Under the pieces are notes generated by a model. It did no database searches, was not told where the DNA came from, and saw nothing but the letters and a program-made list of their open reading frames with translations. From contig CM057009.1 in the NCBI GenBank assembly GCA_029891345.1, positions 290,790,966 through 290,854,965 of the forward strand: a DNA stretch of 64,000 nt, read 5' to 3'. Of the stretch, positions 53,861 to 63,463 are shown one piece after another. The stretch is from Dryococelus australis (Eukaryota > Arthropoda > Insecta > Phasmatodea > Phasmatidae). How positions within the stretch are numbered: position 1 is the stretch's first letter; each line of letters begins with the position of its first letter. The position numbers were made by a program, and so were the translations under genes.

Positions 53861-54760
53861 CCGAATTTCTTCTTTAGAGTAAATTTTGAATTTTCGCAAC
53901 AATAAATTTATTTTGTATTTTATAATTCGATTTATTTCGTGGATTTTTACAACAGCCTTTTGTTACACGTCGAACTGCCCCAACAAATATATATATATAT
54001 AATTAAAGATTATATCCTTGTTTCGCTATTCTAAATCCCATAGTAAAAGCTTAATTTTTTTACTGTGAAATGATTTTGTAACCCCAGATGATACAGAAAT
54101 TCCATTAAAAATTAACATCCTTTTATGTAAACGGTAAAAATATTAACTTTAATATATTGATATAGTAAAATGGGTATATTAAAACAAATACAAGGAAAAT
54201 GCTTTATAGACGTAAAACCTGAGAGGAGAAAAAAAAAAGATCTGGCAACCAAAAATGTACATGTTAAATGTTACTTTTGCAATTTTTACGTTACTGACGA
54301 CGTATGTGAATGGAACATTAAAAATAAATTATAATCTGTATTGCAGCATGTGGCTTAAACGCCGAAAAAATTTTCTTCGCCATGATTACCCTCCCAACCT
54401 CTCTCCGCCATTCTGTTTTGATGTATTCCAGGCTTGACTCTTGATCTACTAAGCTAAACGGAATTTCGTAAAAATCACAGAGGGGTGAAACATACGAGAA
54501 GAGGTAAAAATAACCTACGAGTGTAATTAACTAGAAGCATCACGTAAAGGATAGTAAAAAGAAGAATGCAATCCGTTTTTGCGCTGGTCTCCAACGAAAT
54601 ATCGCAATCCACATGTCCATTTGGTGTTCGAATTTGTATAATTTTTTACTCTGCATTTATTTGCTTTTAAATGTAACCATTCGGAGGCGAGTTTCTTCAA
54701 AGTCGTTAACATTAAAGTTAGTTGTGCTGACTGAAGATAATTTTTTTGTAATTCAACTCC
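53859..54760. other. No feature recognised
   Basis: Very A+T-rich; a short (AT)n at 53988-54001 and an A9 run near 54230. Frames of 60 to 94 codons without motifs. Confidence 0.4.
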
Positions 54761-54763
54761 TCC

Positions 54764-54789
54764 ACACACACACACACACACACACACAC
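54764..54789. repeat. (CA)n microsatellite
   Basis: About 13 CA units. Confidence 0.9.
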
Positions 54790-54987
54790 CTTAATACTAA
54801 ACATTCAGTTACGAGCTCATTTTTGCGAAAGTTTTTCAAGAAGTTTGTGAGACACAACTGCGTAAAAACTTGCGCATACCTAGAAGATAGGCATTAATGC
54901 TATCACTAATACGCTGTTAACTGACTGCTACTGAAATTAACATTTAAAAATCATTTCCACATATTATAAAGTAATACTGTAAGCGTT

Positions 54988-55150
54988 ATGTTTCTGGGCA
55001 TTTTATGACAAGCTAAATTTCAAGGACATGTACATTTCTGTTCTGCTTGCAAGTGGACCAGAGTTTATAAGACACTTTCTCAAGGACTCTTGAATCAATA
55101 AGAAACCTACAAGGAAACATACATTGTATCACGCTCTACTTGCTCTGTGG
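54988..55150 (+). mobile_element. M3-like fragment
   Basis: TTTTATGACAAGCTAAATTTC, AGGACATGTACATTTCTG and TGAATCAATAAGAAACCTAC align with the left half of 48092-48390. It is cut by the M7s that follows. Confidence 0.5.
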
Positions 55151-55152
55151 TA

Positions 55153-55386
55153 GAGGACATTCACGGTGAAGTAAGCACTTTTGAAAGCCCTCTCATTTTG
55201 AATAATATTCTATAATTATGTTTCATTTTGGTCTTAGATGTTAACTTCCGAGTGCGGTGGAATATACACACTGTATTCATTACATACACGGTAATATTTA
55301 TTAAAAAGTTAGTTAAAGGATAGAAAGCGGCAGAAAGGAAAACGTAACTTGGGCCTCGAAAGTGCTCACTTTACCGTGAACAGCCT
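55153..55386 (+). mobile_element. M7s MITE, copy 2
   Basis: It starts GAGGACATTCACGGTGAAG and ends CTTTACCGTGAACAGCCTA. Interior GATGTTAACTTCCGAGTGCG and GGAATATACACACTGTATTC as in copy 1. Confidence 0.75.
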
Positions 55387-55388
55387 AT

Positions 55389-55730
55389 AGAACATGATAC
55401 TTTCTAGGGCAGAATCAAATGAACGTATAGCTCAGGCTCTAGTATCCACGCTGAGAGAATAGCCATCCAATGATTTGTTTGTGTAGGGCCAAAAAAATAT
55501 TTAGTTACTCTAATAAAATATTTTGTTGAATAAACAAAACCTGAAAAGCAACAAAATTTATTTTGCTCATATAACAACACATGCTTGAATAAACAAAACC
55601 TCTGTGTTGGGCCAAAATATATATGTCTGTCAACAATATATTTTGTTGAATCAAATGGACGTACGTACATACGTGTTTGGCCACTCATTTTATTGCCTTT
55701 TTTGTCCCGATTTCGATAGTAACAGTTATA
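55389..55730. other. Patch with internal direct repeats
   Basis: TTGAATAAACAAAACCT occurs at about 55526 and 55591, and GGGCCAAAAW at about 55486 and 55608. The same words echo at 56335-56470. It may be an undescribed short repeat, but its ends are unclear. Confidence 0.35.
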
Positions 55731-55732
55731 AC

Positions 55733-56020
55733 TAGTGATTTGTCGAGAAAAAATTTGAGTACAGGATTGAATTAAATACTACAAGCACTGAATCGCAGTT
55801 TGTCTACTGTAATTGGCTGCTGTCAGCTTCAGAAGGCTTTTCCATAATTGACTGGACCACTCAGAATTCTGCAACATCGACATGACCCCTGTGTGATTAG
55901 TGTGGAAAGAGTTAACATGTGTCGAAAAGTAATTCAGCCAATCAAGATAGGTAAACGACCGTACTGTGGTATGAATTATAACTTGTCTTGAAATCATTTC
56001 GCGAAATTTCACTTCCCCTA
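55733..56020 (-). mobile_element. M6 MITE, copy 3
   Basis: It starts TAGTGATTTGTCGAGAAAAA and ends GCGAAATTTCACTTCCCCTA. Interior GTAATTGGCTGCTGTCAGC and CCAATCAAGATAGGTAAACG. Confidence 0.7.
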
Positions 56021-56577
56021 GTAGCAGTGTAAGTCAATGAATTTATTTATCCGTAACAATGGTACAAACATTCTAAAAATATAAGTTTAACAGGAAACTA
56101 AAAAGTAAAGTCGTGGAACTTTAAAGTATGTATTTGCGCATCTTGTCCAGTATTAATAATGTATGTGTTAAAAGACGTTCTGACTTAAGCAGTCACTGCA
56201 GATGACGTTGCTAAGGCGTGGCATTCAGATGCAGGTCATCTCGGGTCGAATAGTGGTCGGGACTCCAAACTTATTTCATACAAAACCGAAACTGTTTAAT
56301 GTACGTAGAACCAAGCCAATCTTTAGTTGAACAAAATAAATCTTTGTTTGGAGCAGCCAAATGAGAACCAAAGTTTAACTTTTTTTGTTAGCGGTAGAAT
56401 ATTTAATTACCCCTATACAAACAATTAATTCGGTTGCACCAAAACAAACTTTGTTTGATTCTACAAATCTTTTTCTTTCAATGCAGAGGACAGTGGAGTT
56501 TATCTTGAAGGTAACTGAACTCACTACGTTTTCCTGGCCTTACGAGTCACTAAGTTGACGCCAAAGACATAGATGAC
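56021..56577. other. Intergenic; weak tRNA-like patch
   Basis: 56170-56270 has GACGTTGCTAAGGCGTGGC and CTCGGGTCGAATAGTGG, loosely like SINE A and B boxes. The rest echoes the 55.5 kb direct-repeat patch. Confidence 0.3.
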
Positions 56578-56817
56578 TGAGACTTGAGAAATTCGTGAGT
56601 TCAATGACCTGCAGGCTATATTCTACATACTTACGTACACATATGCCTATATCAACTGTACATTGGTTGTCTGCTCTCACAGTGGAAGGCGACAATTGGA
56701 TACCGTTCTCCATGAGGTGTCAGACACCGTTTGGACCAATGGCTAAAGTTACATAAACGCACGTATTATGAATTATAGCTTGTCCCAAAGTGAATCCGCG
56801 AATTCTTCAGGTCTCTA
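56578..56817 (+). mobile_element. M1 MITE, copy 11
   Basis: It starts TGAGACTTGAGAAATTCG and ends GAATTCTTCAGGTCTCTA. Flanks TAGATGAC and CTTATGAC agree at 5 of 8, including the last five. Confidence 0.75.
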
Positions 56818-57095
56818 CTTATGACACATGTAAACACAACCAATATCATTACAAACGTGGGAATGTTACTCCCGACGAAAGATACACGAAATGGAGAGGC
56901 AGTGTTAAATCCCTTCGCGCTACCATTTTCAACAATGATCTACAGTAGTTCAAAATCGCGGCAGCAACAGTATGACTACTCACCACGCAGTGTCAAGCAA
57001 AGCAAGTCAAACTAGGATTGGTCGGTATTGACGACACTAATGTCAACCAGTGCGAACGAAGAAAGGGTGCAAGAATCATCGGGGCCAGTTATATC

Positions 57096-57388
57096 TAGGG
57101 ACAGATGTTTTTCGCGAAAAGCCTCGAAGACCAGTTGTACTCCAAAACACTTTTGTTCATATGCACTTTCGTGGTACGATGATTTTAAATGTCCCGTGCC
57201 TCAAGTGCCTGTGCCCGAATCATGGACGTACAGTATCGGAGTACTTTATTACGACTGGCCCAGTTAAATAGGAACATGTCTTCCCAAGTAGACACTCGGC
57301 CAATAACTAAAGGAAGTTGTGGCTGTGGAGGTACGATATTGAAATATGGCATGGCTATAGATCTTTTCGCGAAATACGCCTGTCTCTA
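57096..57388 (-). mobile_element. M4 MITE, copy 5, with 8-bp flanks
   Basis: It starts TAGGGACAGATGTTTTTCGC and ends CGCGAAATACGCCTGTCTCTA. Flanks GTTATATC (57088-57095) and GTTATATG (57389-57396) agree at 7 of 8. It stands directly against M2 copy 3. Confidence 0.85.
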
Positions 57389-57396
57389 GTTATATG

Positions 57397-57732
57397 TAGA
57401 GACCCGAGAAATTCGCAAGTACAATGACCTGTAGGCTAAACTTCTCTGTCTTATATACTCTCATACAGACATCAAAATTTATTGCTTGAGTGTTGTGATA
57501 GTAAAAGGTGGTGGTTGGGCGCACAATTTATTGCTCGTTTGTTATGGGCTCATTTATCTCCACGAGGTGTCAAACAGCACGTCTACCTATTACAAACGTA
57601 ACATGAACGTACAAGTGCGTGAATTCCAAATTGTCTACAAATTAATCCGCGAAATTCTCAGGTCTCTAGTAATAAATGTGGATCCGAAATTATAACGCAA
57701 AAGGAGTGAAGTCAAGCGAAAATAGCTACTCA
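57397..57732 (+). mobile_element. M2 MITE, copy 3, extended by 64 bp of foreign flank
   Basis: M2 proper runs 57397-57668 (TAGAGACCCGAGAAATTCGC to ATTCTCAGGTCTCTA). The next 64 bp (57669-57732) match the right flank of M2 copy 1 (20979-21042) at 60 of 64, starting with that copy's own target duplication GTAATAAA. GTTATATG follows at 57733-57740, identical to the 8 bp on the left (57389-57396). The unit M2 plus 64 bp therefore appears to have inserted as one piece. Confidence 0.75.
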
Positions 57733-57745
57733 GTTATATGGCATT

Positions 57746-57845
57746 ACTAGGGCTGCCTATATTTCGCGGAAATATGTATGGTCGTGTTGTATTCCAGCGC
57801 GCTTTGGTTCACAACCACTTTCGTGATTGGATAATTTTAAGAGTG
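57746..57845 (-). mobile_element. M4/M5-like fragment
   Basis: TAGGGCTGCCTATATTTCGC, TTGTATTCCAGCGCGC and TTCGTGATTGGATAATTTTA fit the left third of a minus-orientation M4/M5. Confidence 0.5.
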
Positions 57846-58319
57846 GAAACCCCGCGTCAAAGGTCAAGAAGCGAGGGAGCGAAAGGTGCCACACGAACAC
57901 GCACGCCTAGCGCCTCGTCGCTCCTACGCGCATTGCGTGCAGTGTTTCCGTCGTGACTTTGTACTGTGCAAATTTGATCTGTCACAGTGGGGTTTTATTA
58001 CACGCGATGAAATACCATAGATTAAACTAAGCCAGTATGATTGTACTTTTCTCTTGCAGCTTAAGGAATCTGCATCGGCAAGCTTTAAAAATGCGATAGT
58101 TGACCATGTTCACGAATTTTTTCCTCCAAGAATGCACTTTATATGACAAAAGTAAAAAAAAAAATAGGGCCATAGAAAATAGTTTTTTTTTCATTTCTGA
58201 CGAAAATTCGTATTTGCAAAACATATATTTATCGAGATACGCGTATTCACGCAAACAACTATTTCACAGAAAACGCGGGGTTCTATCCCACTCTTAACTG
58301 TTACGCGTCTTATCAGTCG
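57846..58319. other. No feature recognised
   Basis: A short CpG-rich patch at 57895-57955 (ACGCACGCCTAGCGCC). Otherwise A+T-rich without recognised features. Confidence 0.4.
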
Positions 58320-58495
58320 GCCTGTGAATCACTGATGGTCAGTATGGGAGAAAATTAATTATGATTGGCTCACGCATGAAAAAACAGTCCTACCAAAAAA
58401 AAAAAAAAAACGAGGCCAATAGTTAACTGAAGATTGCAGGTGTACACATAGAGTATTGAAGTCTGTCTGCCACGCAAATCAGGTGGCCCTGGGTA
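58320..58495 (-). mobile_element. M5-like MITE, right part
   Basis: TGTGAATCACTGATGGTCAG, ATGATTGGCTCACGC, GAGGCCAATAGTTAAC and CGCAAATCAGGTGGCCCTG match M5 order. An A17 run lies at 58396-58411. Confidence 0.5.
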
Positions 58496-58756
58496 AAAGC
58501 AACTATTCCCTTATGAATTCTTTAAGTATTCGGAGGCAATGTATAATTTTACGTATGGCGAGAGGTTAAAAACTGCGCAGACAGACGATGGAAAACCGGT
58601 TATTGATAAATGCTTGGTCAACCGCAAACAAATAACTAGGTGCAGGAAAATTTATTTCGCGTATTGAAAGACCTTTACTTACGCTAGAGTCCACTGTACC
58701 ATGTATTTTCGAGCCTGAGCTTTCTCTGTTCATTGGTTGCTGTTCCAGTGGGTTTA

Positions 58757-59172
58757 AGCTGTTCACGGTAAAATGAGCACTTTGGAAACCCTTCTCATGA
58801 TCTAATTGTATGCACGTTGTGTATTCCTCTGCCTTAAGTAGAATTAACATTGCCATGGGCCTCATCACTTTATTCAAGCGTCGGTCAAGGGAAACTGTGA
58901 AATTATTAAGAATGTTAGTACTTTACAAATCTGCTTATTTTAACACATCGATGATTTGAAAATCAGAAAGCGAAAGAAATAATTTAAATGATCAATAATG
59001 GTAATCTAACACTTTCTATTCGACGTTAAAATATGGAACTACTTTCCAGTAATCATTACCAACTTTACTGGGTGAATGTCACTCAGCGCGCCATTAAAAT
59101 ATACGTAGGCAGGGGAAGTGGCATTTTTCTACGGTTCATTTGTAAATTGCTCACTTCACCGTGAACAGCCTT
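58757..59172 (-). mobile_element. M7 MITE, copy 8
   Basis: It starts AGCTGTTCACGGTAAAATG after TA and ends CACTTCACCGTGAACAGCC before TTTA. All M7 blocks are present in inverse order. Confidence 0.8.
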
Positions 59173-59179
59173 TAACTAG

Positions 59180-59345
59180 TTTTACCTTAGACCAGATCGC
59201 ACGGATTTTGGTGCATGTTTCATTCAAGCTCTGTTATTGAACGTGTCTAATAAACTTTGATCCAGTTGTAAACACTTAAGAAATGTGCTCGTGTTTGAAA
59301 TATAGCTCGCCCTATAACTAATTCGCGAAATTTTCCAGTCACTTT
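59180..59345 (+). mobile_element. M3-like fragment
   Basis: GTGTCTAATAAACTTTGATCC, TAGCTCGCCCTATAACTAATTC and GCGAAATTTTCCAGTCAC are the right half of an M3-like element; compare 17100-17282. Confidence 0.45.
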
Positions 59346-59800
59346 TAATAACATGATACGAGTTTTTCTTCTACCAGTGTACTACTTTCAAACAGAGTCT
59401 TAACCCATTTAGACCTGTTATGTACAATGCGAGGTTCTGGAACCAAACATCTTCCATGTAACTTATTCATAAAATAAATTATTCCTCTAGATCAATTAAG
59501 GGTCATACTAGTACCAATACGCAAAGCCTACAACTTATCGGATGTGATAACAAGAAAGGTGTTGTTTCGGAAGATGTACAGCCAGCATAAAATATGTTTC
59601 ATATTTTCAATTATTGAAACTATAAAGTTTTGTTGGTGGGAATGAAAAGGATAACTTAAAAGGGAATTGATTTAAATGTCACTTCAATATCATTAAAAAT
59701 TCCAATAACGAATGTTTAGAAAAACACCGACGAATTCCGCAAGTTATTCCTTAATAAATTATAAGATGAAAGAAAAATTATGAATCCTTTTTTTCCATAA
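59346..59800. other. No feature recognised
   Basis: A+T-rich; no repeat or coding match. Confidence 0.45.
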
Positions 59801-59802
59801 GG

Positions 59803-60660
59803 GCCGTGGTGGTGCAGTAGTTTAGGTAACTCGCCCCCTACCAAGGCGGAACGGGTTCGATTCCCGGTGGAGCCGTCCCTGGATTTTCACATGTTGTTGT
59901 GGCTGCCAACAGCAAGGGTTGCCGGGAGGCGAGCTAGTGCAAGGTGCAGCGCGACCTTAGCAATCCGACCCAATTGTTGAAATAACAATCCCGGGGGAAT
60001 GATTACGAGGCCGAGGCCGTCAGTATATAAGGATGGGACAATGGCGGCTCGGGGTGCCATCCTGATCCAGACGCCGGAGGCCCTGACCGAGGGACGACTG
60101 ACCGGAGGACCACCATTCCGTGGTCCGGGATCGACGTCCACAGCATCCACCGTTGAGAGAGCCTCCTCGTTGCCGACTACGCTATCAGGGTAAATATACT
60201 TCCCATTAGAGGAGCCTAGGCCGCGTGAGGTATTGGGACAGGCGAAGGTCCATAGGAAGCATCTTAAGAGCAAGAGTATATAAATCATTGCTTGTCTGAA
60301 TAATGTAAAGGAACTCAGAGTATTACTGCCACGACTCAATGTCCTGTAATAATCTGACCGCATTTGCTTAGCGGTATTGTACTGATTGAGATTAGAATAA
60401 AATATAGTTTTGTATTAACTGGGTGCTTTCCTCTGACTACCTTCATCCCCCTAGTAAGTGTGTGGTCTCCTCTATTCAAGAGAGGTCACTGCAATGTGGA
60501 AACCGTGCCGGACGATGCCGCTGGTCGGCGGGTTTTCTCGGGGATCTACCATTTCCCCAGACCTTTCATTTCAGCATTGTTACATACTCCTCTCGCTTTA
60601 CCCTCATCGGCTCTCAAGACCACATTGTTAAGAGCCGCCCACATCTCTCCGCTACACTCC
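59803..60660 (+). repeat. S1 SINE, split by a solo LTR
   Basis: The head (GGGCCGTGGTGGTGCAGTAG, GGGTTCGATTCCC as a canonical B box) lies at 59803-59894. The body resumes at 60498 (GGAAACCGTGCCGGACG) and ends with the AAGAGCCGCCCACATCTC tail. The break falls in the TTTTCACATGTGG phrase. Confidence 0.85.
59895..60493 (+). mobile_element. Solo LTR inside an S1 SINE
   Basis: A 599-bp sequence starts TGTTGTGGCTGCC and ends GAGGTCACTGCA (TG...CA), flanked by ATGT on both sides (59891-59894 and 60494-60497). It has a TATATAAGG box near 60025 and an AATAAAATA signal near 60399, so it reads on the plus strand. It shares blocks with 28300-29039. No internal region remains. Fossil. Confidence 0.8.
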
Positions 60661-60681
60661 TTTCTACATAAGAGCGATTAT

Positions 60682-60964
60682 TAGAGACCCGGAAATTTCG
60701 CAGATTCAGTTGGCAACAAGCTAGGCTTTACAATTATTTGTTTACTCGAGCTTCAGAACGTTGCTCATTGTCTGATACGTCAGTTTCAGCGCAGACAAGA
60801 GAGCACGGGATTCGGTGCTCTTTTACTTGCAGGTTTGTTATTGGCTTATATTCGTACAGGGTGGCGCTTACAAACTCCGACCTTTTTGAAAAGTAACGTC
60901 AAATGTACATGTGTTTGAAGTCTACCTTGTCCTGAAATGAATTAGCGATGTCTCAGGGTCTCTA
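60682..60964 (+). mobile_element. M3 MITE, copy 2
   Basis: It starts TAGAGACCCGGAAATTTCGC and ends GCGATGTCTCAGGGTCTCTA. Flanks GCGATTAT and TCGATTAT agree at 7 of 8. It follows the SINE tail by about 20 bp. Confidence 0.8.
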
Positions 60965-63215
60965 TCGATTATTAAAAGAGCTATGCACTCCCAAACATCG
61001 AATTTTGAAATGTTTTTAGTTAACAGTATCATAAAGCGCTTGCAACTGAGTAACACATTGGTAAATACTGATTTGTATAATCAAGATCCTACTCCTCTAA
61101 AAATGCGTTTTGTAACATCATCCCTCTTCCTTAAATAAACGTGGATTGCCCCCATTGTGTGTCTCCTTGGTGCAGCACGATTCGTCAACGTGCCAAAATC
61201 ACTCGTCAATGAAACTTTCTGCACGTTTAAAATACAGCGCGCGCTGTTCGTATTTCATTCGTGTATCTCTCAGTCTCAAGTCATTTGTACTGTGTGCTGT
61301 CTATCAGGCCACTCAGCTTCTGAAGACAGCGCACATTTACTGGCATTAGAGAAGTGAGTCGTCTATGAACACCACTACACTAGCGTCGGTTACTTTGGTC
61401 CCTGCATTCCCGCTTACAGTAGTGATATTTATTCATACCACACCGGAGAGGCTTACCACACTGACAAGCTGTGGGTGGCTGTCAGCTACAGGAGGGCTAT
61501 TTACTTGTGTCAGAATTAAATTAACGTGTCTTGTGGAACGTGAAGTGCAGTTGGTGTTCATTTACATAATTTATAAAATTTGCTCTAGAAAATTTTGACT
61601 AATCTGATGTTGTGTTGAAGTGAGGTTAACAGAGATTGGCCTAATAGTGACGCAATGTAAGCATGTGAATAGGAATTTTGCCTTCGAAGTTGAAGGAAAA
61701 CGACAGATCTGAGACAGGGGCCATGGCAGCCATGTTGGATGTCGTCTTGCCGAAATCACATGCTCTGTCATTTCTGATCAGCAGATATGTTCTTTTTCCC
61801 TATTGCCAACCTCGCGCTCTGTCATTCAACTGGTTTTTTTCACGCTCTGGCATTTCAATTTTTTTGCTTCATACTGTGTCATTCTGCATGATTATTTTTT
61901 CATGCTCTCTCATTTCTTCCGGTCTCTATCCCCCGTCTTTTCTCTCTCGCCCTCTCACCACATTTTACTGCTTGCCTTTTATGTCCCCCATCTTGGAAGT
62001 TCCCTCGTCTGCTATAGGCTGCCATCAGGCCGCGACTGCCGGCACTCGTCTGCTGTAGGTAGCCGTATTTAATTCTCGCGCGTGCCACCAGAGTATGCTG
62101 ATCCCAAGTTCTACAGTTCGCGACTAGGAGTGCTGGTAATCACGTCAACTACAGGGGTGCGCTAGCATCGCGGAGTGTAGTTCTATCGGTGGTCGCTAGG
62201 AAAGCTAGATTTTTTTTCTTGGATGCTGTTTTAGAACTCTAAAATTACAATTTGTGTGGTGTGGTTATGGTGAAATTGTATGCGTTTAATATAAAAAATT
62301 AAGAAAACTTAACACAACTTCGGCCTATACCAGTCAAAAAGCCAAGTCGAAATACAGAAATCGTACACGATTGGAAAGAGCTTCTCAAAAGCAATCCAGT
62401 GATACCCATAAAACCCCATATGATCGAGTGAAGCGGTGCCGGGAAAGTAAAATAAACATCAAGGCGTCCGAGCGCGTCAACGTAGACATATTCACGCAAA
62501 ACAAAGGTCGTGTATCCAACACAGCCAAACCCAATTTTTTCACCTCTATTTCTATTTCACCTCGTATTCTTAGTTGATCTATGGTTGTACTTTCGTTACT
62601 GGCCGCGTGCTCCTGTGGGCAGTGGCGGTTATAGGAAATTTAAGGCCGTAAGCAAAATGTTACAGCAGACAAGCTGTCAAAGCCGCGATGAACTCAACAC
62701 AATGTGGACTGTGATACGAGTTGCTGTATTTGTGCGGAGCTGCGCTCGCCGCTCGTCTTGACACGCGACAGACTTATCAACGCACTGGCAGTTTACGCAC
62801 TGAGCGTTCTCTTAATTCTATTTAGTGATGGCTGCGTATTTCAAGTGGCAACCAGTCTGCGCATACATTTGTAGCGATACTAAATAACGCATCATTAGGG
62901 GCACCCGAATGTCGCGAAGAGGGTTCTTGTCCATTTCACATAAGTGGGAGGAAATCTGACAGACAACGTGACCAACCTACACAGGATGAAAAACAGTAAA
63001 TGCTCTCGTTTGTAAAGTATTGTATCAGATGATGAATTGTAGCGGGATGCATGTTGTTAAGTTGGCGATATTGATGATGGCTTTGGAAGAAAACAGTGCT
63101 TAGAACAAAAATTTGTATTTTAAAATTTTAGTTATACTTACAACATTAATGGTTTAAATTTTTCTTTGAAGCAATATTAATTAGTTTTTATTTTATTTTA
63201 GTGAATAGCCTTTAA
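60965..63215. other. About 2.2 kb with no feature recognised
   Basis: The longest stretch free of recognised repeats. A pyrimidine-rich tract lies at 61780-62000, giving opposing 126- and 62-codon frames with no domain. CpG-containing pieces at 62120-62180 and 62600-62770 do not form a convincing exon. If the window contains host gene sequence, this is one of the likelier places, but nothing supports a call. Confidence 0.35.
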
Positions 63216-63227
63216 AAACAGTTTTAT

Positions 63228-63461
63228 AGGCTATTAACTGTTAAGTGAGCACTTTTGAAAACTCTCTCATTTGAAACTATAGTCAATAAACATATTTTAT
63301 TGTAGCCTTAGACGTTAACATATGAGTGCGATGGAATATACACACTTTGTTTATTACTTACAAGGCAGAATTTATTTAAATAGGTGGGTGAAAAGATTAA
63401 AAATGGCTGAAAGGAAAAGTAACTGTAGCACCAAAAGTGCTCACTTTACCCGTGAACAACC
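63228..63461 (+). mobile_element. M7s MITE, copy 3
   Basis: It starts GGCTATTAACTGTTAAGTG and ends CTTTACCCGTGAACAACC, with interior GACGTTAACATATGAGTGCG. A short M7-type end (GTGAATAGCCTTTA) lies just upstream at 63201-63214. Confidence 0.7.
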
Positions 63462-63463
63462 TA

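Noticed and set aside
57669-57732. 64-bp match explained as a large segmental duplication of the 20.7 kb locus
   Set aside because: The match stops abruptly at both sides at 8-bp direct repeats (GTTATATG), and the left flank of M2 is not shared beyond the target-duplication region; insertion of a unit fits better.
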